A stretch of DNA of 64,000 nt from Burkholderia latens (GTDB lineage Bacteria > Pseudomonadota > Gammaproteobacteria > Burkholderiales > Burkholderiaceae). The stretch spans positions 62,001-126,000 of the forward strand of contig NZ_CABVPL010000002.1 in the NCBI RefSeq assembly GCF_902499045.1. The letters are read 5' to 3'. The notes below the pieces were generated by a model. It searched no databases. It was not told the DNA's origin and saw only the letters and a list, made by a program, of their open reading frames with translations. Every line of letters starts with the position of its first letter. Within the stretch, counting starts at the first letter, position 1. Below, one piece after another: positions 7,169-14,492 of the stretch. Made by a program: the position numbers and the translations under genes.

Positions 7169-9949
7169 ATGACGCAACGAAACACATCGCAGAAGAAACA
7201 GCGCGGCTTCATCGACGCCGGCCCCCGTCAGCAGAACGAACCGCGCTTCCTGCGTGCCGCGCAGGAAGCGGCGCGCCCGCTCGACGAAACCTTCAAGTCG
7301 CTGCGCACCAGCACGCGCGGCCTCACCGCCGAACAGGCGGCCGAGCGCCTGCAGCATCACGGTCCGAACGAGATCGCGCATGACAAGCCGCCGCACTGGA
7401 CGCGCCAGCTGCTGCACGCATTCCACAACCCATTCGTCTACGTGCTGCTGGTGCTGGCCGCGATCAGCTTCTGCACCGACGTCTACTTCGCGGCGCCCGA
7501 CGATCGCGACTACGTCGGCATGACGATCCTGCTGACGATGGTCACGATCAGCGCGCTGCTGCGCTTCGTACAGGAATTCCGGTCGCTGCGCGCGGCCGAG
7601 AAGCTGAAGGCGATGGTCCGCACGACGGCGACCGTGCAGCGCGCGGTGACGGACACGTCGGAGCCCGCGCGCCGCGAGGTGCCGATGCGCGAAGTGGTGG
7701 TCGGCGACATCGTGCACCTGTCGGCCGGCGACATGATCCCCGCCGACGTGCGGCTGCTCGCATCGCGCGACCTGTTCATCAGCCAGGCCGTGCTGACCGG
7801 CGAAGCGCTGCCGGTCGAGAAGTACGACACGCTCGGCGCAGTCGCCGGCAAGTCGGCCGGCACGAGCATGGCGAGCGCGACGAATGCGCGGGGCGCGGCG
7901 AACGATGCGTCGACGTCGCTGCTCGATCTCGAGAACGTGTGCTTCATGGGGACCAACGTGGTGAGCGGCACCGCGACGGCCGTCGTCGTCGCGACCGGCG
8001 AGGACACCTACTTCGGTTCGCTCGCGCGCAACGTCGTGAGCCACAAGCGCATCGAGACGAGCTTCGACCGCGGCGTCGCGAGCGTAAGCTGGCTGCTGAT
8101 CAAGTTCATGTTCGTGATGGTGCCGATCGTGTTCATGATCAACGGGCTGACCAAGGGCGACTGGCTGAGCGCGCTCACGTTCGCGCTCGCGGTGGCCGTC
8201 GGCCTGACGCCCGAAATGCTGCCGATGATCGTCAGCGCGAACCTGGCGCGCGGCGCGATCGCGATGGCGCGCCGCAAGGTCGTCGTGAAGCGGCTGAATT
8301 CCGTGCAGAACTTCGGTGCGATGGACGTGCTGTGCACCGACAAGACCGGCACGCTCACGCAGGACAAGATCATCCTCGAACATCATCTCGACCTGTCCGG
8401 CAGCAAGAACGAGGAAATCCTGCGACTCGGCTGGCTGAACAGCTTCCATCAGAGCGGCCAGAAGAACCTGATCGACATCGCGGTGGTCGCGCGCGCCGAC
8501 GAAATCGGCGATCGCGTGAAGCCGCAGGGCTACAAGAAGATCGACGAGCTGCCATTCGACTTCGTGCGGCGCCGCCTGTCGGTGGTCGTCGAGGATACGC
8601 ACGGCACGCACGTGCTGATCTGCAAGGGCGCGGTCGAGGAAATGCTCGCGGTGTCGACCCACGTGCAGGACGACGACGGCGTGCGTGCGCTCGACTTCGT
8701 CGCACGCAAGCGGCTGCTCGAACAGGCGAACGCGTACAACGAGGACGGTTTTCGCGTGCTGGTGCTGGCGACACGCGTGATCCCGCGCGGCGACGAACGC
8801 GAGCAATACCGCACCGTCGACGAACGCGACCTCGTCGTGCGCGGCTTCCTCACGTTCCTCGATCCGCCGAAGGAATCGGCCGCGCCGGCGCTCGCCGCGC
8901 TGCGCGAGAACGGCGTCACGGTAAAGGTGCTCACGGGCGACAATCCGACGGTGACGATGAAGGTCTGCCGGCAGGTCGGCCTCGAACCGGGCAAGCCGAT
9001 GCTGGGCGCCGAGATCGAGACGCTCGACGACGCGACGCTCGCGCAGGCCGTCGAACGCACGACTGTGTTCGCGAAGCTCACGCCACTGCAGAAGGCGCGC
9101 ATCGTGAAGGCGCTGCAGGCGAACGGCCATACGGTCGGCTTCCTCGGCGACGGCATCAACGATGCGCCCGCGCTGCGCGACGCCGACGTCGGCATCTCGG
9201 TCGACAGCGGCGCCGACATCGCGAAGGAAACCGCGGACATCATCCTGCTCGAAAAGAGCCTGATGGTGCTCGAGGAAGGCGTGATCAAGGGCCGCGAGAC
9301 GTTCGGCAACATCCTGAAGTATCTGAACATGACGGCCAGCTCGAACTTCGGCAACGTGTTCTCTGTGCTCGTCGCCAGTGCGTTCCTGCCGTGGGAGCCG
9401 ATGCTCGCGACGCAGCTGCTCGTGTTGAACCTGATCTACGACACGTCGCAGATGCTGCTGCCGTGGGACCGGATGGACCCCGAGTTCCTGAAGAAGCCGC
9501 GCAAGTGGGAAGCCGGCAACATCGGCCGCTTCATGCTGTGGGTCGGGCCGACGTCGTCGGTGTTCGACATCACGACCTACGTGCTGATGTGGATCGTGTT
9601 CGGCGCCGGTGCGATGTATCACCTGCACGGCGGTTCGGGCGGGCAGATCGTGATGAACTCGGGCTGGTTCATCGAGAGTCTCGTGTCGCAAACGCTCGTC
9701 GTGCATCTGCTGCGCACGCAGAAGATCCCGTTCCTGCAGAGCACGGCCGCGCTGCCGGTGCTGCTGTCGACGTTTACCGCGATCGCGATCGGTTGCTGGC
9801 TGCCGTTCTCGCCGTTCGCCGCTTCGCTCGGCTTCATGCACCTGCCGGGCGCCTACTGGCTGTGGCTCGCGGCGACGATGGCCGGGTACATCCTGCTCGC
9901 GCAGATCGTGAAGACGGTCTATGTGCGTCGCTACAAGCAGTGGTTCTGA
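7169..9949 (+). CDS. mgtA: magnesium-translocating P-type ATPase
   Basis: A 926-residue inner-membrane P3B-type ATPase that imports Mg2+ using ATP. Seen in order: a cytosolic N-terminus; the cation ATPase N-terminal segment (LTAEQAAERLQHHGPNEIAHDK); helices 1-2; the actuator domain with TGEALPVEK (about residue 209); the membrane segment AVGLTPEMLPMIV; the phosphorylation motif CTDKTGTLTQDK with catalytic Asp391; the nucleotide domain; the hinge motif GDGINDAPALRD (about 658-669); and six C-terminal helices. Length and motifs fit MgtA/MgtB (about 900 residues). ATG 7169 is preferred over GTG 7151 because AGGAG (7158-7162) is ideally spaced for it. The long structured leader and upstream ORF suggest Mg2+-responsive control. 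A terminator follows at about 10012. Confidence 0.96.
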   Translation: MTQRNTSQKKQRGFIDAGPRQQNEPRFLRAAQEAARPLDETFKSLRTSTRGLTAEQAAERLQHHGPNEIAHDKPPHWTRQLLHAFHNPFVYVLLVLAAISFCTDVYFAAPDDRDYVGMTILLTMVTISALLRFVQEFRSLRAAEKLKAMVRTTATVQRAVTDTSEPARREVPMREVVVGDIVHLSAGDMIPADVRLLASRDLFISQAVLTGEALPVEKYDTLGAVAGKSAGTSMASATNARGAANDASTSLLDLENVCFMGTNVVSGTATAVVVATGEDTYFGSLARNVVSHKRIETSFDRGVASVSWLLIKFMFVMVPIVFMINGLTKGDWLSALTFALAVAVGLTPEMLPMIVSANLARGAIAMARRKVVVKRLNSVQNFGAMDVLCTDKTGTLTQDKIILEHHLDLSGSKNEEILRLGWLNSFHQSGQKNLIDIAVVARADEIGDRVKPQGYKKIDELPFDFVRRRLSVVVEDTHGTHVLICKGAVEEMLAVSTHVQDDDGVRALDFVARKRLLEQANAYNEDGFRVLVLATRVIPRGDEREQYRTVDERDLVVRGFLTFLDPPKESAAPALAALRENGVTVKVLTGDNPTVTMKVCRQVGLEPGKPMLGAEIETLDDATLAQAVERTTVFAKLTPLQKARIVKALQANGHTVGFLGDGINDAPALRDADVGISVDSGADIAKETADIILLEKSLMVLEEGVIKGRETFGNILKYLNMTASSNFGNVFSVLVASAFLPWEPMLATQLLVLNLIYDTSQMLLPWDRMDPEFLKKPRKWEAGNIGRFMLWVGPTSSVFDITTYVLMWIVFGAGAMYHLHGGSGGQIVMNSGWFIESLVSQTLVVHLLRTQKIPFLQSTAALPVLLSTFTAIAIGCWLPFSPFAASLGFMHLPGAYWLWLAATMAGYILLAQIVKTVYVRRYKQWF

Positions 9950-10011
9950 ATCCCTTCTAATGACGGCATGGCGGTGCGGTGGTGACGCCGCCTGTCGACC
10001 GTACGATCACG

Positions 10012-10035
10012 GGCCGCCTTCAGGCGGCCTTTTTT
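10012..10035. terminator. terminator between mgtA and the convergent wHTH gene
   Basis: GGCCGCCT (10012-10019) pairs with AGGCGGCC (10022-10029) and six T residues follow. The T run touches the stop codon of the convergent gene. Confidence 0.8.
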
Positions 10036-10319
10036 CATCCGCCGTCGTTCGCGCCGAACAGCTCCGCGCACACCGCGCGTCCCTCTTCGGTCAGCGCGGC
10101 GCTGCCCGTGCCGTCGTCGTTCAGCGTCGTCGCGCTCAAACCGGCCGCATCGAGCTGCGTCAGCACGCGGCGCAGCGTGCTCATCGGCAATTGCGAGCGC
10201 TTCGCGATCTTCGGCAGCGACCATGTCTTGCCGGACGGATCGGTCGCGGCTTCGTTCAGCGTCGCGAGCGTCGCCACGATGGCGGGATCGAGCGGGGAAT
10301 CGTCGGATTCTGAAGTCAT
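10035..10319 (-). CDS. small winged-helix DNA-binding protein
   Basis: A 94-residue protein with a single wHTH domain. LPKIAKRSQLPMSTLRRVLTQLDAAGL reads as helix-turn-helix, and the following TTLNDDGTGSAALTEEGRAVC as the wing and last helix, similar to MarR- and ArsR-type folds. There is no separate sensor domain and no obvious metal-binding Cys cluster. It is convergent with mgtA and lies upstream of, and co-directional with, the LysR gene at 10390-11265 on the minus strand only in the sense that LysR precedes it. It is probably a conserved small Burkholderia regulator of unknown target. Confidence 0.65.
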   Translation of the reverse strand: MTSESDDSPLDPAIVATLATLNEAATDPSGKTWSLPKIAKRSQLPMSTLRRVLTQLDAAGLSATTLNDDGTGSAALTEEGRAVCAELFGANDGG

Positions 10320-10389
10320 CGGTTGAGGTCGTGAGCCGGCGTGCGGCCGGCGTTCATGAAGGATGCGGACGCGGACACTATACGCGCGG

Positions 10390-11265
10390 TCATGCGCCGT
10401 CGATCGCCGCGCGCATGAACGACACGAAACGCGTGGTCACGGGATCGTCGCGGCCCCCTAGCCACGCGAGCCCGATGCGCCATTTCGCGTCCCGGCCGCC
10501 GAGCGGCAGGACGGTCGCATCGCGCAACAAATACTGCGCGCGCGACGGAATGAACGCGACGCCGACGCCGGCCGCGACCGACGTCAGCACCGATTGCACG
10601 TCTTCCGCCTGCTGCGTCACGTGCGGCACGAAGCGCCGCTCGATGCACCATCGGTCGATCTGCGCGGCGAGGCCGGGGCCCCGCGCGCGCTGCAGCGCAA
10701 TGAAGCCGATGTCGTTCAATACGTCGAGATCGGCCGGCACGCGCTTGAAACCGAGGTGCGGCGGCACCGCGAGCGCGAGCCCCTCGTCGATCACCTTGAA
10801 CGACGACAAGCCTTCGTCGGACGGCAGACGCAGGAAACCGGCGTCGAGCTTGCCGGCACGCAGCCGGCGCGTCTGTTCGGACGACGACAGGTCGCTCAGC
10901 GTCACCGCGATGCCAGGATGGCGGCGGCGGAACTCGGCGACGAGCTTCGGCACGAGCGTCAGCACGGACAGACAGATGCCGAGCCGCAGATGCCCGCGCT
11001 GCCCGCTCGTCGCCTCGCGCGCCCGCGCGAGGATTTCGTCGGCATCGCGGACGAGTGCCTGCGCGTCGGGCAGGAACCGTTCACCGAACGGCGTCAGCTC
11101 CGCGCCGTGCCTGCCGCGCTCGAACAGCTTGCCGCCGAGACTCGCCTCCAGCGCGCCGATCTGCTTGCTCAGCGCCGGCTGGCTCATGTGCAGCGCGTCG
11201 GCCGCACGGCTGAAATGGCTGAGCTCGGTGACGGTCAGGAACGTACGCAGCAGTTTCAGTTCCAT
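10390..11265 (-). CDS. LysR-family transcriptional regulator
   Basis: A 291-residue regulator with the standard LysR layout. The N-terminal winged helix (MELKLLRTFLTVTELSHFSR, then AADALHMSQPALSKQIGALE; residues 1-60) is followed by a linker helix and a type-2 periplasmic-like effector domain (about 90-290), containing GHLRLGICLSVLTLVPKLV and the C-terminal AGVGVAFIPSRAQYL. LysR proteins usually regulate a divergent neighbour. The only divergent frame here is the doubtful small ORF at 11335, so the true target may be lost or may be the PBP7-like gene at 11793. A T/A-rich stretch around 11265-11310 is the probable operator and promoter region. Confidence 0.88.
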   Translation of the reverse strand: MELKLLRTFLTVTELSHFSRAADALHMSQPALSKQIGALEASLGGKLFERGRHGAELTPFGERFLPDAQALVRDADEILARAREATSGQRGHLRLGICLSVLTLVPKLVAEFRRRHPGIAVTLSDLSSSEQTRRLRAGKLDAGFLRLPSDEGLSSFKVIDEGLALAVPPHLGFKRVPADLDVLNDIGFIALQRARGPGLAAQIDRWCIERRFVPHVTQQAEDVQSVLTSVAAGVGVAFIPSRAQYLLRDATVLPLGGRDAKWRIGLAWLGGRDDPVTTRFVSFMRAAIDGA

Positions 11266-11334
11266 TCTTCAAAGGAATCATATCGATCGAAACATTCATT
11301 TTACTGATCGAACGGCGTGGCGTTCAATACGGGC

Positions 11335-11595
11335 ATGCCCATCCTGGAACTCACCGTCATGTCCGTCGATCTCGAGGCCGAATGCGTGGCCGATGTCCCG
11401 TGCGATACGATCGTCGCCGGCAAAGGCGATGCGCAGGCCGCCCCGCCTGCGTCCGAACGTCGCGCCGCACGCGCGGACGGACGCAGCCGCCGCTTCCGCT
11501 TCGGCGATGCGCTCGACGACGCGCCGCCGCGCGCCGTCACCGGTTCGATCGCGATCAGCTTCGCAGTCGTGTCGCGGCGGAACTGGCCGCGCTGA
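11335..11595 (+). CDS. doubtful small ORF divergent from LysR, possibly a gene remnant
   Basis: An 86-codon frame starts MPILELTVMSVDLEAECVA, with a possible upstream GTG at 11317. The first third resembles ordinary protein, but the rest is Arg/Ala-rich, like a non-coding frame in GC-rich DNA. There is no clear ribosome binding site and I recognise no family. Position opposite a LysR gene is where a target gene would be expected, so it may be the start of a decayed gene. Confidence 0.25.
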   Translation: MPILELTVMSVDLEAECVADVPCDTIVAGKGDAQAAPPASERRAARADGRSRRFRFGDALDDAPPRAVTGSIAISFAVVSRRNWPR

Positions 11596-11719
11596 CCCGC
11601 TGCATCACGCGTGCGCGATCGCTCGCGCACCTTCGATCATCCGCAAAAAAAACGCGCGAATCCGCGTGTATCACGCGTCATTGCGCGCACATCCATCGTC
11701 ATCGCGCCGCGATCGACCG

Positions 11720-11725
11720 TATAAT
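11720..11725 (+). promoter_or_regulatory. candidate -10 element of the PBP7-like gene
   Basis: A perfect TATAAT lies 68 bases before the TTG start. No good -35 hexamer is visible upstream, so this is a partial match only. Confidence 0.4.
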
Positions 11726-11792
11726 TTCCCGCACCCGCTGCCTGCCCACGCATTTCGCGCCGCCACCACGCGCGTGAAAAGGAGACTTTCGC

Positions 11793-12869
11793 TTGACCGG
11801 CCTCATCGCGCGCCTGCCCCGCACCCGGACCACCCTGATCATCGCGCTGTCGTTCCTGACACTCGCGTTCGCAACGAATGCGCACGCGCAGCCCGCGCAG
11901 CCACATCGCACGGCCGCGCCGCAAGCGCATGCAAAAGTCGTCGAGAAGAAGCCCGCCCGCCGCAAGACGAAGGCCGTCAAGCACCGCCGCCCGCGCGTAA
12001 AACATCATGCGGTGAAGCGCCACGCGGCGCCCGCACCGCACCGGCGCGCGAAACGTACGGCCGCGGTGCGCGCGCGTCCCGCCGCGAAACCGCGGCTGCT
12101 CGCGAGCTGCGGCTACACGCCGCGCGCGGTGCGTTCGCTGCATTCGCGTGCGGCATACGTGCTCGACGTCGACTCCGGCACGCCGCTGCTCGCCCGCAAC
12201 GCACGCGCCGTGCGGCCGATTGCTTCGATCTCGAAGCTGATGACGGCGGTCGTCGCGCGCGACGCGGACCGCCCGCTGAACGGCGTGCTGCGCGTCACCG
12301 CACACGATCGCGACACGATCAAGTTCACCGGTTCACGGCTGCCGGTCGGCGCCGAACTGTCGCGCCGCCAGATGTTCCATATCGCGCTGATGTCGTCGGA
12401 AAACCGCGCGGCGGCCGCGTTGAGCCGCGACTATCCGGGCGGCCGCGCGGCGTTCGTGAAGGCGATGAACCGCGAAGCACGCCGGCTCGGGATGCGCCAT
12501 ACGCATTTCCGCGAACCGACCGGCCTGTCGCCGCACAACGTCTCGACTGCCGAGGATCTCGCGCGGCTCGTCGGCGCGGCCGCGCAGGATCCGCTGATCC
12601 GCTATTTCTCGACCGACACGTCGACCACCGTGCAGGCCGGCGACGGCGAGCTGCTGTACGTGAACTCCGATCCGCTCGTGCGCGACGGCCGCCTGCCGAT
12701 CCGGCTGCAGAAAACCGGCTTCATCAACGAATCGGGGCACGGCGTCGTGATGCGCATGCGTGTGAAGGGGCGTCGCGAAACGCTCGTGCTGCTCGGCGCA
12801 CCGACGCGCGCCGGCGTGTCGAGCGACGCGCTGAAGATCCATCGCTGGCTCGCCTGCTCGATCCAGTAA
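11793..12869 (+). CDS. pbpG: D-alanyl-D-alanine endopeptidase, PBP7/DacB-like (peptidase S11)
   Basis: A 358-residue periplasmic low-molecular-weight penicillin-binding protein that cleaves D-Ala-containing peptidoglycan cross-links. It has a TTG start, with GGAG (11781-11784) at good spacing and an immediate signal peptide (residues 1-32, ending THAHA-like NAHAQ). An unusually Lys/Arg/His-rich linker (about 50-100) precedes the catalytic domain. All three active-site motifs are intact: Ser145-x-x-Lys148 (SISK), Ser202-Glu-Asn204 (SEN) and Lys307-Thr-Gly309 (KTG). The family is usually about 310 residues, and the extra length is the basic linker. It stands alone, with LysR divergent upstream. 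The symbol follows E. coli PBP7, and the precise orthology is inferred. Confidence 0.9.
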   Translation: MTGLIARLPRTRTTLIIALSFLTLAFATNAHAQPAQPHRTAAPQAHAKVVEKKPARRKTKAVKHRRPRVKHHAVKRHAAPAPHRRAKRTAAVRARPAAKPRLLASCGYTPRAVRSLHSRAAYVLDVDSGTPLLARNARAVRPIASISKLMTAVVARDADRPLNGVLRVTAHDRDTIKFTGSRLPVGAELSRRQMFHIALMSSENRAAAALSRDYPGGRAAFVKAMNREARRLGMRHTHFREPTGLSPHNVSTAEDLARLVGAAAQDPLIRYFSTDTSTTVQAGDGELLYVNSDPLVRDGRLPIRLQKTGFINESGHGVVMRMRVKGRRETLVLLGAPTRAGVSSDALKIHRWLACSIQ

Positions 12870-13035
12870 GCACGAAGCGGCGCATCGGGCCGGCACGTCG
12901 GTGCCGCGGCTCGCGATCCGCCGTGCCGCTGCGCGATCGCGCAGCGGCGGGGACGCTGACCGACGCGCTCGAGAAGCGATTCGCCACGCAGACGACCGCG
13001 AGCGTGCGGCCCATTACCGACGACGGAGCGCAACC

Positions 13036-13272
13036 ATGCAGCCCGAATACCGTTTCAACGCATTCGGCCGCCTGCTCGCCGTCGTGCGCTCGAACGACAG
13101 CTGGACCGTGTTCGACGTCGGAACCGAACGCAAGCGGCGGCCGGCCGGTCCGCACATTCCGTCCGCGCTCGCGGCGCACGAGCTCGCGCAATATCTCGGC
13201 GATCTGCTGTACGAAAACGCATCGCCGAAGTACAACGACGTCGTGCCGGTTCCGCTGCCGCGCCGCGCGTAA
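13036..13272 (+). CDS. conserved small hypothetical protein
   Basis: A 78-residue protein beginning MQPEYRFNAFGRLLAVVRSN and ending PVPLPRRA. A GGAG motif at about 13025 supports the ATG at 13036. It has no signal peptide or membrane helix. The composition is balanced (Tyr, Phe, Asn and Val-rich compared with the Arg/Ala-rich non-coding frames), which supports real coding. Short beta-strand-like stretches (RLLAVVRS, WTVFDVG) followed by a helix suggest a small alpha/beta fold. I do not recognise a function. Confidence 0.65.
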   Translation: MQPEYRFNAFGRLLAVVRSNDSWTVFDVGTERKRRPAGPHIPSALAAHELAQYLGDLLYENASPKYNDVVPVPLPRRA

Positions 13273-13385
13273 CGGCTGCGCCGACCGCGCGCCTCGCCCG
13301 CTGCATCCCGTCACCGCTGCTCACTGCTCGCGCGGCCCGCTCGCGCTGACGCATCGAGCGCCACGGATCCCTGTCCATTTCGACA

Positions 13386-13421
13386 GCTAAACTTGCAAGT
13401 TTAGCTTCCATATTCTATGAT
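13386..13421 (+). promoter_or_regulatory. marR promoter with perfect 20-bp operator palindrome
   Basis: GCTAAACTTGCAAGTTTAGC (13386-13405) is a perfect 20-base palindrome. TTGCAA (13393-13398) inside it serves as -35, and TATGAT (13416-13421) as -10, with a 17-base spacer. A bound MarR dimer would cover the -35, giving classic autorepression. The predicted start is at 13428-13429, the first base of the ATG. Confidence 0.8.
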
Positions 13422-13428
13422 TCGGGGC

Positions 13429-13872
13429 ATGACACCGCCCCGCACACCCGGCGTTTCCGCCGACACCGTCGCCGCCGACCTGACCCTCGCGGTCGGCCAA
13501 TTGATCCGCCGTCTGCGTTCCGAGATCGATTCCGAAGGGCTCGGCATGTCGCAGACGAGCGCGCTCGCGCGGCTCGAGCGCCAGGGCCCGATGACGACTG
13601 CCGATCTCGCCCGCGCCGAGGCGATGAAGCCGCAGTCGATGAAGGCGATTCTCGCGAGCCTCGAGGAAGACGGCCTCGTCGAGCGCAAGCCGCACCCGAC
13701 GGACGGCCGCCAGATCCTGTTCCTGCTGACGGCGGCCGGCCTCGCGGCACGGCGCAAGCGCGACACCGCGAAGCACAGGTGGCTCGGCGCCGCGATCGAG
13801 AAGCTCGATCCCGAAGACATCCGCACGCTCGCCGCCGCGATTCCGCTGATCCGGCGCATCGGCGAGCAGTAA
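13429..13872 (+). CDS. MarR-family transcriptional regulator
   Basis: A 147-residue winged-helix repressor. Motifs seen are the dimerisation helix LAVGQLIRRLRSEI, the recognition region TTADLARAEAMKPQSMKAILASLEEDGLV, and the wing ERKPHPTDGRQILFLLT with the Asp-Gly-Arg turn typical of MarR. The in-frame ATG at 13417 lies inside the predicted -10 box, so ATG 13429 is used. The transcript would then be leaderless. The gene leads an operon with an isochorismatase-like hydrolase and a DHA2 drug exporter, so it probably senses a toxic or phenolic compound and derepresses its export. Confidence 0.9.
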   Translation: MTPPRTPGVSADTVAADLTLAVGQLIRRLRSEIDSEGLGMSQTSALARLERQGPMTTADLARAEAMKPQSMKAILASLEEDGLVERKPHPTDGRQILFLLTAAGLAARRKRDTAKHRWLGAAIEKLDPEDIRTLAAAIPLIRRIGEQ

Positions 13873-13928
13873 ACCGCGGCGCCGCCCGCGCGCGCGTCCC
13901 CTCGCCCTACTTACGGAGCATCCGCATC

Positions 13929-14492
13929 ATGAGCACAACCCGTCTCGACACGAACACGGCGCTCGTCGTCATCGATCTGCAGAAAGGCATCGTGTCGCTC
14001 CCCACCGCCCATCCGGTCGCACCGGTGATCGCGCGCACCCGCGAATTGCTCGACGCATTCCGCAGCCGCGGCCTGCCGGTCGTGCTGGTCAACGTCGCGG
14101 GCGGCGCACCGGGCCGCACCGAACAACCGCCGCGCACGGCGCCGCTTCCCGCCGACTGGGCCGAGCTCGTGCCCGAATTGAACCGTCAACCGAGCGACCA
14201 CGTCGTGACGAAGAAGACCTGGGGCGCGTTTACCGGCACCGGCCTCGACGCATACCTGAAGTCGGCCGGCGTCACGCAGATCGTGCTGACCGGCGTCGCG
14301 ACGAGCATCGGCGTCGAGTCGACAGCGCGGCAGGCGCACGAACTCGGCTACAACGTGACGCTCGCCGTCGACGCGATGACCGATCTCAACGCGGACGCGC
14401 ACACGAACAGCGTCGAGCGGCTGTTCCCGCGCCTTGGCGAGACGGGTTCGACGCAAGACATCCTCGCGCTGCTCGACCGCCGCGGCGCGTGA
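13929..14492 (+). CDS. isochorismatase-like hydrolase lacking the usual catalytic cysteine
   Basis: A 187-residue cytosolic hydrolase of the cysteine hydrolase/isochorismatase fold. The catalytic Asp16 (ALVVIDLQKG) and Lys95 (VVTKKTWGAF) are present. The loop that normally reads TxxCVxxTAR reads TSIGVESTAR, so Gly128 replaces the nucleophilic Cys. True isochorismatases (EntB, PhzD) also work without this Cys, using the Asp for vinyl ether hydrolysis, so the protein need not be dead, but amidase activity is unlikely. It is second in the marR operon, and its stop overlaps the next start (GTGA at 14489-14492), implying coupled translation with the exporter. Confidence 0.85.
   Translation: MSTTRLDTNTALVVIDLQKGIVSLPTAHPVAPVIARTRELLDAFRSRGLPVVLVNVAGGAPGRTEQPPRTAPLPADWAELVPELNRQPSDHVVTKKTWGAFTGTGLDAYLKSAGVTQIVLTGVATSIGVESTARQAHELGYNVTLAVDAMTDLNADAHTNSVERLFPRLGETGSTQDILALLDRRGA

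Noticed and set aside
7124-9841. 905-codon open frame opposite mgtA on the minus strand
   Set aside because: It is the antisense shadow of mgtA in GC-rich DNA; composition is Arg/His/Asp-rich with no domain, and mgtA motifs on the plus strand are unambiguous.
10223-13390. 1055-codon plus-strand open frame spanning LysR, PBP7 and intergenic DNA
   Set aside because: It crosses several real genes on both strands and translates into Arg/Ser/Pro-rich sequence; an artefact of GC-rich codon bias.
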